Assembly (NCBI GenBank): GCA_937888775.1
Contig: CALAQT010000417.1
Location: 1-8,636, forward strand
Source of the DNA: an uncultured Actinomycetes bacterium
Lineage (GTDB): Bacteria; Actinomycetota; Thermoleophilia; Solirubrobacterales; Solirubrobacteraceae
DNA: 8,636 bases
Reading direction: 5' to 3'
Shown here: one piece after another, positions 1 to 6,411 of the stretch
Layout of the letters: every line of letters starts with the position of its first letter
Position numbering within the stretch: position 1 is the stretch's first letter
Made by a program: the position numbers and the translations under genes
Notes under the pieces: model-generated
Told to the model about the DNA's origin: nothing
What the model saw: the letters and a program-made list of their open reading frames with translations, nothing else
The model's database searches: none

Positions 1-250
1 AGGCGTAGCCCTCGCCGATCCCCAGCAGGGTGAAGTTCTTGGCGCGGATGTGCGGAATGCCGGCGCTGTCACGCGTGATGCTGACCTGATTGAGCGCGCT
101 CGTGGCCGGCTTGCGGGTGGCGGCCCGGATGATCGCCGCCGCGGATGCGACTCCGGTGCCACCGCCGACCAGAGCAGCGGTCAAACCGGCCGCCGTAGCC
201 GCGCGGCGCAACTGAACGACACATCGGACGCGGCGAATTGGACTGTTCAC
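1..250 (-). CDS. Penicillin acylase family protein, N-terminal part (runs off the left edge)
   Basis: An open frame starts at a GTG (250-248) and reads 83 codons to the window edge without a stop. A strong AGGAGG-type ribosome binding site lies about five bases upstream, and the GTG overlaps the TGA of the preceding acylase gene (GTGA), so translation is probably coupled. The first ~45 residues have an arginine-rich start followed by an Ala/Gly-rich hydrophobic stretch, which looks like a signal peptide or anchor. Residues ~60-83 contain ITRDSAGIPHIRAKN and end in GIGEGYA. This is the typical N-terminal signature of the penicillin amidase (S45, Ntn-hydrolase) A-chain and resembles ITRDPYDVPQIRGK in its neighbour. 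The catalytic serine would lie outside the window. The family assignment rests on this one motif plus context; the substrate (beta-lactam side chain, acyl-homoserine lactone or other N-acyl compound) is unknown. Confidence 0.72.
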   Translation of the reverse strand, partial: MNSPIRRVRCVVQLRRAATAAGLTAALVGGGTGVASAAAIIRAATRKPATSALNQVSITRDSAGIPHIRAKNFTLLGIGEGYA

Positions 251-2775
251 GAACCTCCTCCCGGACTCGCGTTGGGGTACGGCATCACCGGCCCGTGTCC
301 CTGCGGCGCGTGGCCATAAAAGCTCAGCACCTGTTGGATCCCGCTGGGTCGGTTGGTGTAGCGCATCGTGTATGGCGTAGACGTCCCCGGGATGGTCAGC
401 AGACCCGGCACGAACGAGATCCGCTCGGCCGTGGCGCTGGAATGCCAGTCGGAGGGGTTCGGACCCTGCTTGGCCGCCAGCTGGCGCCCGGCCCGGTCGA
501 TCGCTGACCACAGCAGCACCCGACAGCGCTTGAGGTTGCCGCCCCCGCAGTAGCGCACCTGGTACTTGCCGCGCACGGGCTCGCCCAGGATCGTCCTCAG
601 ATCCTTGTCCATGTACATGTACCAGCCGGTGTACTGGCCGCTCGGCGGCTGATCGAAGCGGCTGTCGAACGACGCCAGCTCGTTGGTCAGCTGTGGCCCG
701 AGCACAGTCGATGCCCAGGCGTTGGACAGCAGCGGCCACGCGGTGTCCATGATCGCCGCTCCCGATGCGGTGATCTGGCCGATGCCGCTGGAATCGGTGC
801 GATCCAGGCGGCTCCCGCCCTGCCGATGCCAGAGGTCGAGCAGCGAGAGCATCTTGGCGTCACGGGCGTTCGGCGCCCGACCGCCGTGCAGCACCTTGGA
901 GATCACCGGCTCCACGGTCATCGCGCGCACATCCTGGGTGGCTGCCTTGTTCATCGCCGAGACGACGCGGGCCGGGGTCAGGTTCCCGCCCTTGCCGAGG
1001 TTGTTGAGCAGCAGGTCGACGCGCTGCAGCGCGCCCAGCGACCAGTTGTCATCTGGCGCTTCGTAGCCTGCCTGTGAGCGGTTGTTCCAATTGACGATCT
1101 CGCCGCTGGGCGGATTGATCCCCTGGGGGTGGTTGGCGAACGAAACGTCGCCGTGCCACTCCTCGTGACCGGTGCCGTTGATCGGCAGGTCGGGGTCGAC
1201 GTTGCGGGGGCGGATCGGCACCAGCCCGCTGGTGAACATGCCGATGTCTTTATCGTCGACGTAGAACGAGTTGAACGTTTGGGGGGTCAGGCTCGCGGCC
1301 CGGAAGAACTGATGCACGTTGTGGACCTGATCGTCGGCGAGCTTGCGGTAGAAGAGCAGGTCAAGCGCGTCCTTCCCGTAGCTCGAGCGCTTGTGCGACA
1401 GCGCCACCAGCCTGCCGTGGACGCGCGCGTAGCCGAACACGGGACCGTGGACGGTCCGGTAGAAGGTGACCTGCCGCGCCTTCTTGGTGCCCGGGTTCAG
1501 CGTGCCCGCGTTGAAGAACTGCATCGCCCGGCACTTGCCGTCGAACACGTAGCGACGCGTGCTGTGTCCGCAGAGCGTCTCGACGTAGGTGTCGATCTCA
1601 TCGAGCCCGGCCGAGGTCAGCGACCACGCCGAGTCCTGGTTTCGCCCGATGAAGACATAGCCCGGGAACGGTGGTGCGGTCACTCCGCGCTGGTTGATCC
1701 CCGGCCCCTCCAGGTCCATCTCGAGCGTCAGACCGGGATAGAAGTAGCCGATCTGCGGTCCGGCGACCATGATTGGATGATGCGTGGCCGAGCGCTTGCC
1801 GGAGACCAGCAGCGCGTTGCTGGCGTGACCGCGGAACTCGCGCTGCACATCGAACGCCTTCGTCGCCGATGCCGACAGGCTGTTGGGGTCCAGGAGCACG
1901 TTGCCGGTCGTGCTCGTGGGTGGCGGCTGCAACTCGACCTGGCCGGGGACGCTGTTGGGCGCCTCGGGGTCGTTGGCCTCACGCAGATCGTTCCAGACCG
2001 CGGTGCCGCGCCTGACCCCGAGACGCTGCCGCGCCGCCGAGAGGAACTCCGAGCGCACCGCCTCGTCGCCTCCCCCTTCGCCGACGAACTGATCCTTGAG
2101 CGCGTTGAAGGCGTAGATGTCGATCAGCGTGAATGGCGCCGTCTTCGGATCGTGGATCCTGAAGTAGGCGTTGATGCCCTGCAGGTAGACCTTAAGGTCG
2201 TGCAGCACCCCACGCCCATTGGCGCCAGCGGCGAGCAGCGCGCCGGTCTGCTTGGCCACCTCGCGCTCGGTCTGGGCGGAGGGCTTGAAAGTTTCCAGAT
2301 TGGAGATCAGGTTCAACGCGTCGAGGCCGGGAGCGTCGATCGCGGCTACGAGCGCGTCGTAACGGGCTTCTTGCAGCAGCAGGCCGCGGTCCTCGGCCTC
2401 CACCCAGCCAGCTCCCCAGGTGACGTCGTCACGCGTCTTGCCTCGGATCTGGGGCACGTCATAAGGGTCGCGCGTGATCGTCAGGCCAGCGTGTGGGACG
2501 GTCTCGGGGTTCAGCGGACCGACGGCAGCGCTGCCCAGCTTGTCGGGCTTGAAGTCGGCGAGCAGGTCGCTCTGCGTGACGTTGCCGAACAGGGGCGTGA
2601 GCGCGTTGTACATCTGCGCCTGCTGGGTAGCGTTGGCAGGCGGCGGGTAGGACCCGTATTGACCCGACGGGACGATGTCCCGCGCGATGATCGAATAATC
2701 CTTCGCCGAAGCCGAGACCGGCCAGAGCGCCAGCGCCCCCAACAGCGCAGCCTGCAGCACGAGCTTGCGTCCCAT
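247..2775 (-). CDS. Secreted penicillin acylase family hydrolase (Ntn amidohydrolase, S45)
   Basis: An 842-residue precursor of a two-chain N-acyl amide hydrolase. I chose the ATG at 2775 because it gives a clean signal peptide (MGRK, hydrophobic core, cleavage after VSASA at ~24) and has GAGGAGGAG upstream. A GTG 11 codons earlier (2808) is in frame but has a poor ribosome binding site. The A-chain signature TRDPYDVPQIRG lies at ~101-112. The self-cleavage site and N-terminal nucleophile of the B-chain is Ser319 in GHASNALLVSG. By comparison with E. coli penicillin G acylase, the oxyanion and auxiliary residues are kept: Gln in GPQIG (~341), Ala in TSAG (~389) and Asn in NWNNRS (~564). The enzyme therefore looks active and exported. 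Length is normal for the family. The residue before the nucleophile is Ala. The substrate cannot be read from sequence. The downstream gene overlaps and belongs to the same family. Confidence 0.93.
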   Translation of the reverse strand: MGRKLVLQAALLGALALWPVSASAKDYSIIARDIVPSGQYGSYPPPANATQQAQMYNALTPLFGNVTQSDLLADFKPDKLGSAAVGPLNPETVPHAGLTITRDPYDVPQIRGKTRDDVTWGAGWVEAEDRGLLLQEARYDALVAAIDAPGLDALNLISNLETFKPSAQTEREVAKQTGALLAAGANGRGVLHDLKVYLQGINAYFRIHDPKTAPFTLIDIYAFNALKDQFVGEGGGDEAVRSEFLSAARQRLGVRRGTAVWNDLREANDPEAPNSVPGQVELQPPPTSTTGNVLLDPNSLSASATKAFDVQREFRGHASNALLVSGKRSATHHPIMVAGPQIGYFYPGLTLEMDLEGPGINQRGVTAPPFPGYVFIGRNQDSAWSLTSAGLDEIDTYVETLCGHSTRRYVFDGKCRAMQFFNAGTLNPGTKKARQVTFYRTVHGPVFGYARVHGRLVALSHKRSSYGKDALDLLFYRKLADDQVHNVHQFFRAASLTPQTFNSFYVDDKDIGMFTSGLVPIRPRNVDPDLPINGTGHEEWHGDVSFANHPQGINPPSGEIVNWNNRSQAGYEAPDDNWSLGALQRVDLLLNNLGKGGNLTPARVVSAMNKAATQDVRAMTVEPVISKVLHGGRAPNARDAKMLSLLDLWHRQGGSRLDRTDSSGIGQITASGAAIMDTAWPLLSNAWASTVLGPQLTNELASFDSRFDQPPSGQYTGWYMYMDKDLRTILGEPVRGKYQVRYCGGGNLKRCRVLLWSAIDRAGRQLAAKQGPNPSDWHSSATAERISFVPGLLTIPGTSTPYTMRYTNRPSGIQQVLSFYGHAPQGHGPVMPYPNASPGGGS

Positions 2776-2864
2776 CTGAATACGTCTCCTCCTCGCTTGG
2801 ACCGGCACCCTAGCCGATCGCGGCCCGTCACGAGCCGGTGCAACAGGAGAGCCAGGGCCAATAG

Positions 2865-2890
2865 AAAAGCCCCGCCGAAGCGGGGCTTTT
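2865..2890 (-). terminator. Intrinsic terminator after rnpB
   Basis: A perfect stem, GCCCCGC / GCGGGGC, with a CGAA (minus strand TTCG) loop is flanked by AAAA and TTTT, so it can act in either direction. It sits a few bases beyond the 3' end of rnpB and upstream of the acylase genes, so it should end rnpB transcription and insulate the acylase unit. The stem resembles the terminator after the tRNA-Leu gene. Confidence 0.88.
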
Positions 2891-2893
2891 CCG

Positions 2894-3223
2894 TAGCAGG
2901 CCTGTAAGCCGGATCTTGTCTAGAGCAACCATCCATCTGAGCGGCCTACCCGGACCTTGGCGGGTCACCTACAAACGGTCCTGCTTGGCCTAGCATCGGG
3001 TGGGGTTTACCTGGCCGCCGCGTCACCGCGACGCCGGTGCGCTCTTACCGCACCATTTCACCCTTACCGGCCTGGAGCGCTGCAGCGGCTCCAGGCTTAG
3101 GCGGTGTCTTTTCTGTGGCACTTTCCCGCGGGTTTCCCCGGGTCGGCGTTACCGACCACCCTTCCCTTTGATGTCCGGACTTTCCTCGAAGGCATTTAGC
3201 CTCCGCGGCTGCTCAGCCTGCGC
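2894..3223 (-). ncRNA. rnpB: RNase P RNA, bacterial class A
   Basis: Catalytic RNA of ribonuclease P, which matures the 5' ends of tRNAs. Read on the minus strand it carries the hallmark segments in order: GAGGAAAGTCCGGAC (3187-3173) near the 5' end; the P10-P12 region GGTGCGGTAAGAGCGCACC (around 3053-3035); GGTAAACCCC (3011-3002), the P15 loop segment that contacts the tRNA CCA end; and GACAAGATCCGGCTTAC (2920-2904) near the 3' end. P1 can be formed by GCAGGC (3221-3216) and GCCTGC (2901-2896), which sets the ends to within a few bases. At about 330 nt it is somewhat compact for class A. A terminator follows directly. Ends are estimated from pairing, not mapped. Confidence 0.95.
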
Positions 3224-3228
3224 TATCG

Positions 3229-3234
3229 ATACTA
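3229..3234 (-). promoter_or_regulatory. Candidate -10 hexamer for rnpB
   Basis: On the minus strand TAGTAT lies about 7 bases before the predicted 5' end of RNase P RNA. I see no good -35 at the usual distance. The hexamer overlaps the TAG stop codon of the zinc-ribbon gene, so rnpB would be transcribed both from this site and by readthrough from lexA. Confidence 0.35.
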
Positions 3235-3447
3235 ACTGAGCTGGGCACCGCAGCCCGAGCAGCGCCCACCGATCGGCAGTGCGTGGGCGCCATATTCGGG
3301 GCGCATATCTTCTCCGCAGGCCGGACAGCAGACAGTCCGGTGGACGGCGAGCCCCTCCCATACCCCGACAAGCAGCTCGTCGAGGGTCGGCTCGCCGCCC
3401 ACGCCATCCAACAGCGATGGCCAAGGCATCAGCGTTGCACTGGTCAC
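3232..3447 (-). CDS. Small zinc-ribbon protein downstream of lexA
   Basis: A 71-residue protein that starts with GTG (3447-3445) overlapping the lexA TGA (3446-3444) as GTGA, with AGGA about 8 bases upstream; coupled translation with lexA is likely. The C-terminal half has two cysteine pairs, CPAC at 41-44 and CSGC at 63-66, separated by 18 residues, as in a zinc ribbon or rubredoxin-like knuckle. The N-terminal ~35 residues are acidic and hydrophobic with no recognised domain. The role is unknown; a nucleic-acid or protein-binding role is only inferred from the fold type. The overlap with lexA and the cysteine spacing make it a real gene. Its last codons contain the presumed rnpB -10. Confidence 0.78.
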   Translation of the reverse strand: MTSATLMPWPSLLDGVGGEPTLDELLVGVWEGLAVHRTVCCPACGEDMRPEYGAHALPIGGRCSGCGAQLS

Positions 3448-4055
3448 GAGATGTTCCTCATCAGCCCGACCACCCGGCCCAGCACGCGCACGTCGCGGCT
3501 GCGGATCGGATCCATCGTCGCGTTCTCAGGCTGAAGGCGCACATGATCGGCCTCCTGGAAGAAGCGTTTGACGGTCGCCTCCTCGCCGATCAGCGCGACG
3601 ACGATGTCGCCGTCGTTAGCCGTGTCCTGCGGCCTGACCACGACCAGATCGTCCTCGAGGATCCCGGCGTCCTTCATCGATTCACCGCGAACGCGCAGCA
3701 GATACTCGCCGTCCTCGCCGCCGGCGAATGCCGGCGTCTGGATGTAATCCTCGATGTTCTCCTCGGCCAGCACCGGCTGGCCCGCGGCTACCTGGCCGAC
3801 CAGGGGAAGCCCCGGCTTGACGAAGCTCTTGACGCCGGCGGCGGCCCGATCGAGCAGCTCGATCGCCCGCGGCTTGGTCGGATCGCGGCGCAGCATGCCG
3901 ATCCGCTCCAGGTTGGCGAGATGCGCGTGAACGGTGGAGGATGAAGCCAGTCCGACGGCTTTGCCGATGTCGCGCACCGTCGGCGGGTACCCGTACTTGG
4001 CCGAGTAACGCTTGATGAAGTCGAAGATTTCCTGCTGGCGCTTGGTCAGATCCAT
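3444..4055 (-). CDS. lexA: LexA, SOS response repressor and self-cleaving protease
   Basis: A 203-residue protein. The N-terminal winged HTH spans ~1-68 (MDLTKRQQEIFDFI; YPPTVRDIGKAVGLASSSTVHAHL). The hinge carries the self-cleavage site Ala91-Gly92 in VAAGQPV. The C-terminal S24 peptidase domain has nucleophile Ser126 in VRGESMKDAGI and general base Lys163 in EATVKRF. All elements needed for RecA-stimulated self-cleavage are present and the length is normal. The ATG has AAGGAG 7 bases upstream. A matching SOS box and promoter lie just upstream, so the gene should be self-repressed and induced by DNA damage. The zinc-ribbon gene is coupled downstream. It lies about 330 bp from the integrase gene of the neighbouring element but belongs to the host backbone. 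Confidence 0.98.
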   Translation of the reverse strand: MDLTKRQQEIFDFIKRYSAKYGYPPTVRDIGKAVGLASSSTVHAHLANLERIGMLRRDPTKPRAIELLDRAAAGVKSFVKPGLPLVGQVAAGQPVLAEENIEDYIQTPAFAGGEDGEYLLRVRGESMKDAGILEDDLVVVRPQDTANDGDIVVALIGEEATVKRFFQEADHVRLQPENATMDPIRSRDVRVLGRVVGLMRNIS

Positions 4056-4098
4056 GCGTCCGCTCCTTGATCGGTCAGCCCTGACGGGGGCCGTACCT

Positions 4099-4112
4099 CG
4101 AACATGTGTTCG
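4099..4112 (-). promoter_or_regulatory. LexA operator (SOS box)
   Basis: CGAACATGTGTTCG fits the Gram-positive/actinobacterial SOS box (CGAAC-N4-GTTCG) at every fixed position. It lies two bases downstream of the lexA -10 and spans the expected transcription start, 44 bases before the lexA ATG, which is the right place for autorepression. Confidence 0.92.
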
Positions 4113-4114
4113 TA

Positions 4115-4143
4115 AATGTAGCGCGGCTCACGGACGGACTCAA
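4115..4143 (-). promoter_or_regulatory. lexA promoter
   Basis: On the minus strand TTGAGT (4143-4138) and TACATT (4120-4115) are separated by exactly 17 bases, each matching 4 of 6 consensus positions. Transcription would begin at about 4108, inside the SOS box, giving a leader of about 53 bases. The -35 overlaps the region that serves as -35 for the divergent tRNA gene. Confidence 0.7.
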
Positions 4144-4159
4144 GCCAGGCCGCCAGGGC

Positions 4160-4165
4160 TATACT
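4160..4165 (+). promoter_or_regulatory. -10 hexamer of the tRNA-Leu promoter
   Basis: TATACT matches 5 of 6 consensus bases and lies 10 bases before the mature tRNA 5' end, leaving a very short 5' leader. The -35 would fall at 4137-4142 (GACTCA, weak), overlapping the divergent lexA -35. Confidence 0.6.
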
Positions 4166-4175
4166 CCCCGCCCAC

Positions 4176-4261
<86 letters not shown>

Positions 4262-4266
4262 CTGGG

Positions 4267-4293
4267 AAAGCCCCGCTATATGCGGGGTTTTTT
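4267..4293 (+). terminator. Intrinsic terminator after tRNA-Leu
   Basis: The stem CCCCGC / GCGGGG, extended by G-T and A-T pairs with a TATAT loop, is followed by a run of six T (4288-4293). It begins 5 bases after the tRNA 3' end. The stem is nearly the same as that of the rnpB terminator. Confidence 0.9.
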
Positions 4294-4335
4294 GTTGCTC
4301 GGCTCGTCACGTTCGGCGCGTCTGTCCGGCTCCTG

Positions 4336-4363
4336 TGGCAACATTTGGCAACAAATGGCAACA
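4336..4363 (+). repeat. Three direct repeats of TGGCAACA at 10-bp spacing before the integrase
   Basis: Exact copies of TGGCAACA lie at 4336-4343, 4346-4353 and 4356-4363, one helical turn apart, ending 22 bases before the preferred integrase start. Position and phasing suggest binding sites for the integrase N-terminal arm domain or a partner, which could also repress int. If the upstream GTG at 4335 were the true start, the repeats would be coding. Confidence 0.75.
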
Positions 4364-4385
4364 ACTTTGGGAGGGTTCGAGCACC

Positions 4386-5543
4386 GTGGCGCGCCGTGAA
4401 TACCCGGGGGTCTACCCCTACGCCCTGGGGGACGGCAGGACGCTCTACCGAGCGGTTTTCCGCGACAGCGCGGGACGCCTGAGGCAGAAGCGCGGGTTCA
4501 CCAGCCCGACCGCCGCATCGAAACACCGGGCGAAGATGGTGGAGCGGGCCGACCGCGGCGAACTCCGCATGACGCGGGAGGCGTTCGGCGAGCACTTCGA
4601 CCAGTGGCTACGCGGCCACCACAGCATCGGAAAGGGCTCGCGCGCCGACTACCGCGGCCACGGAGAGCGACGCCTCAAGCCGTACTTCGGGGCGATGCGG
4701 TTATCGGCGATCGGCGTGCAGACTGTCCGGGACTTCGTCTCGGAGATGGTCGAGCAGGTCGAAGCCGGATCGCTGGCGCCGAAGACGGTCAACAACGCCT
4801 TGAGCTGCCTGAGCACCTGCCTGAAGGACGCCGTCGCGCTCGGCAAGATCCCGTCGAACCCCTGCGACCACGTCGCGCACCTGCCCGACCGGCACATCGA
4901 GCGCGACTGGCTGCGCCGCCACGAGATCCCGCTCTACCTCGACGCATCCTCCGACGCCTATCGCCCGCTCGCCGAGCTCCTGATCGCGACCGGGTTGCGG
5001 ATCAGCGAGGCGCTCGCGCTGCGCTGGGACGATGTCGACTTCGCAAACAAGGTGATCCGCGTGTACCGCCAGCGCACCGCCGACGGCGGCGATGACCACA
5101 CGAAGAGCCAGCGCTTCCGAGCGGTGTCAGTCGGCGATCGCCTGGTGGGCCTGTTGCGCGACCTCCAGGCTCGCCAGTCCGAGCTTCGCGCGTCAGACCT
5201 GAGCCGCACTCACGTGTTCGTAATGCCGGTGCGGCGCAGCAAGACCGACCACGGGCGCTGGGAGGCACGGGGCGCCGGCCGCCCGATGGATCGCACGACG
5301 GTCTCCCGGGACTGGCACAAGGCGGCACTCGAGGACGCAGGGCTTCGCGACATGCCGCTGCACGCCCTGCGCCACACGGCCGCCGCTTCGTGGCTGCTCG
5401 CTGGCCAACCGCTGATCTACGTGCAGCGCCAGCTGGGCCACAGCTCGATCACAATCACTGAGCACTACTACGGACATCTCGAGCAGACCTTCCAGCAGAC
5501 GGCCGCCAACGAGACGGAGGCTGCCATCTGGGGCGGCGGGTGA
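4386..5543 (+). CDS. Tyrosine recombinase (site-specific integrase)
   Basis: A 385-residue phage-type integrase from the GTG at 4386, which has GGGAGGG 10 bases upstream. An in-frame GTG at 4335 would add 17 residues translated from the TGGCAACA repeats, which I consider less likely. Domains: a beta-rich arm-type DNA-binding region (~1-45), a SAM-like core-binding helical domain (~60-165) and the catalytic domain (~170-370). Catalytic residues are complete: Arg205 in ATGLRISEAL, Lys240 in HTKSQRFRA, His326 and Arg329 in HALRHTAA, His352 in QLGHSS and the nucleophile Tyr362 in TEHYYGHL. It should be active in inserting and, with an accessory protein, excising the element at tRNA-Leu. It converges with the excisionase-like gene, with 30 bases between the stops. 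Confidence 0.95.
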   Translation: MARREYPGVYPYALGDGRTLYRAVFRDSAGRLRQKRGFTSPTAASKHRAKMVERADRGELRMTREAFGEHFDQWLRGHHSIGKGSRADYRGHGERRLKPYFGAMRLSAIGVQTVRDFVSEMVEQVEAGSLAPKTVNNALSCLSTCLKDAVALGKIPSNPCDHVAHLPDRHIERDWLRRHEIPLYLDASSDAYRPLAELLIATGLRISEALALRWDDVDFANKVIRVYRQRTADGGDDHTKSQRFRAVSVGDRLVGLLRDLQARQSELRASDLSRTHVFVMPVRRSKTDHGRWEARGAGRPMDRTTVSRDWHKAALEDAGLRDMPLHALRHTAAASWLLAGQPLIYVQRQLGHSSITITEHYYGHLEQTFQQTAANETEAAIWGGG

Positions 5544-5573
5544 TAGCCAGGCTCGGCGGAACGGGGTGCGCCG

Positions 5574-5804
5574 TTAGCCCGGCATCGCGCGCCGTAGAGT
5601 TCGCAGGCTGCTGTCGCCGGGGCGCCAGGCCTGCCGGGCGCGCTCGAGCCATTCGTCGAGGTCCTGTTCGATGAACCGGAGCGGTCCGTCGGGGCCACCG
5701 AGGCGCACCGATGGAATCCGGCCGGCTTTCGCCGCGTCGTATAGCCACGTGCGTGACACGCCGAGCATGTTCGCGACCTCGGTCGGTTTCAGGAGCCCGT
5801 TCAT
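5574..5804 (-). CDS. Excisionase-like HTH DNA-binding protein
   Basis: A 76-residue protein of the small MerR-like / AlpA / Xis class. LLKPTEVANMLGVSRTWLYDAAKAGRIPSVRLG (residues 4-36, abridged here by its parts LLKPTEVA, GVSRTWLYD and GRIPSVRLG) forms the winged HTH, followed by RFIEQDLDEWL at 43-53, the usual closing helix. The basic tail (~54-76) is unmatched. The ATG (5804-5802) overlaps the TGA of the upstream small gene (ATGA), with only GGGAA as a ribosome binding site, so translation probably depends on that gene. Next to an integrase, the likely job is directing excision or regulating int, but proteins of this fold are also ordinary regulators. It is read towards int. Confidence 0.8.
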   Translation of the reverse strand: MNGLLKPTEVANMLGVSRTWLYDAAKAGRIPSVRLGGPDGPLRFIEQDLDEWLERARQAWRPGDSSLRTLRRAMPG

Positions 5805-6004
5805 TTCCCGCGCGCCGCGGACTTGGGGAGGGGCGCGCCGATCGTGTCGGTGCGCTCGACCTCAAGCGCTAGGAGTCTCCTGCGACACGCCACCAGCGGC
5901 TCAGGCTCCGGCGCGCTCACCTGCTGGGAGCGGCCGGACACGCGGGCGACGAATCGGGCGGACGTGGACATCGAGAGATTGGATTGGGCCCGCAAGAATA
6001 GCAT
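5801..6004 (-). CDS. Small protein of unknown function coupled to the excisionase-like gene
   Basis: A 67-residue frame. Two adjacent ATGs (6007 and 6004) are possible; 6004 is preferred because AGGAG (6015-6011) then stands 6 bases away. The TGA overlaps the ATG of the excisionase-like gene. No domain is recognised. The sequence is basic, rich in Ala, Arg and Ser, with a Pro-Glu run (APEPEP) in the middle and a helical segment CRRRLLALEVER. The good ribosome binding site, the ATGA overlap and the repeat-bearing promoter region upstream argue that it is translated, possibly as a leader that couples expression of the next gene. It remains a hypothetical gene and the ATG choice is uncertain. 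Confidence 0.5.
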   Translation of the reverse strand: MLFLRAQSNLSMSTSARFVARVSGRSQQVSAPEPEPLVACRRRLLALEVERTDTIGAPLPKSAARGK

Positions 6005-6026
6005 CATCAGCTCCTACAATACTGAT

Positions 6027-6047
6027 ATCGCGCTATTCGCGCTATTC
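6027..6047. repeat. Tandem GCGCTATTC repeats upstream of the excisionase-like unit
   Basis: Two exact adjacent copies of GCGCTATTC (6030-6038, 6039-6047) begin inside ATCGCGCTATTCG. They lie just upstream of the ribosome binding site of the minus-strand two-gene unit, where a regulator would bind. A 13-base variant, ATCGCGCTATGCG, recurs at 6890-6902 in front of the second HTH gene. Confidence 0.6.
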
Positions 6048-6108
6048 ATAAATCAATGAGTGGCCAGGTCTCCGCCGCCGTTCCCCTTCCTGGTAGGGCC
6101 TGCTCAGC

Positions 6109-6140
6109 TGCCTTCTTGACGCATGACCTTCAAGAAGGCA
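6109..6140. promoter_or_regulatory. Inverted-repeat operator of the toxin-antitoxin pair
   Basis: TGCCTTCTTGA (6109-6119) and TCAAGAAGGCA (6130-6140) are perfect 11-base complements separated by 10 bases. They cover the -35 and reach into the -10 of the pair's promoter. Ribbon-helix-helix antitoxins typically bind such sites, alone or with the toxin, to repress their own operon. Confidence 0.75.
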
Positions 6141-6144
6141 TGAT
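6116..6144 (+). promoter_or_regulatory. Promoter of the toxin-antitoxin pair, probably giving a leaderless mRNA
   Basis: TTGACG (6116-6121) matches 5 of 6 bases of the -35 and CATGAT (6139-6144) matches 4 of 6 of the -10, with a 17-base spacer. The start point would fall at or next to the antitoxin ATG at 6151, and no ribosome binding site stands at a normal distance, so the message is probably leaderless. Confidence 0.6.
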
Positions 6145-6150
6145 TGGGCA

Positions 6151-6411
6151 ATGGCTCGACAGAAAACGACGATCTACCTCGAGCCCGACCTCCTGCGGGC
6201 GACTAAGACACTCGCGGCCAGCTCGGGACGCCGTGAGTACGAGGTCATCGAGGACGCGCTGCGCGCGTACATGCGCGGCGAGGAGGCGGCAGAGAGCCGC
6301 CGCCAGCTGCGCGCACTGCTCGATCGAGTGGCCGAGCGCTCGGACTTGAGCGACGAAGCAGCGCTGCAGCTGGCCAACGAGGAGCTGCACGCGATGCGCC
6401 GCGGCGAGTAG
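6151..6411 (+). CDS. Ribbon-helix-helix antitoxin (VapB-type)
   Basis: An 86-residue protein. The N-terminal ~45 residues fit a CopG/Arc ribbon-helix-helix: strand QKTTIYLE (4-11) followed by two helices, DLLRATKTLAASSG and REYEVIEDALRAYM. The charged, helical C-terminal half (RRQLRALLDRVAERSDL and onward) would bind and neutralise the toxin. The stop TAG directly abuts the toxin's TTG start, so the two are co-transcribed and probably coupled, antitoxin first as usual. Its own operator and promoter lie immediately upstream. Assignment rests on fold pattern plus the partner gene; the exact antitoxin subfamily is not determined. Confidence 0.85.
   Translation: MARQKTTIYLEPDLLRATKTLAASSGRREYEVIEDALRAYMRGEEAAESRRQLRALLDRVAERSDLSDEAALQLANEELHAMRRGE

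Noticed and set aside
1129..2907. 592-codon plus-strand open frame opposite the penicillin acylase gene
   Set aside because: Its product is an Arg/Val/Gly/Asp-rich antisense shadow with no motif, while the minus strand has a complete catalytic acylase.
5560..5575. AACGG / CCGTT hairpin between the convergent integrase and excisionase-like genes
   Set aside because: Only five base pairs, no T-run, and it overlaps a stop codon; too weak to call a terminator.
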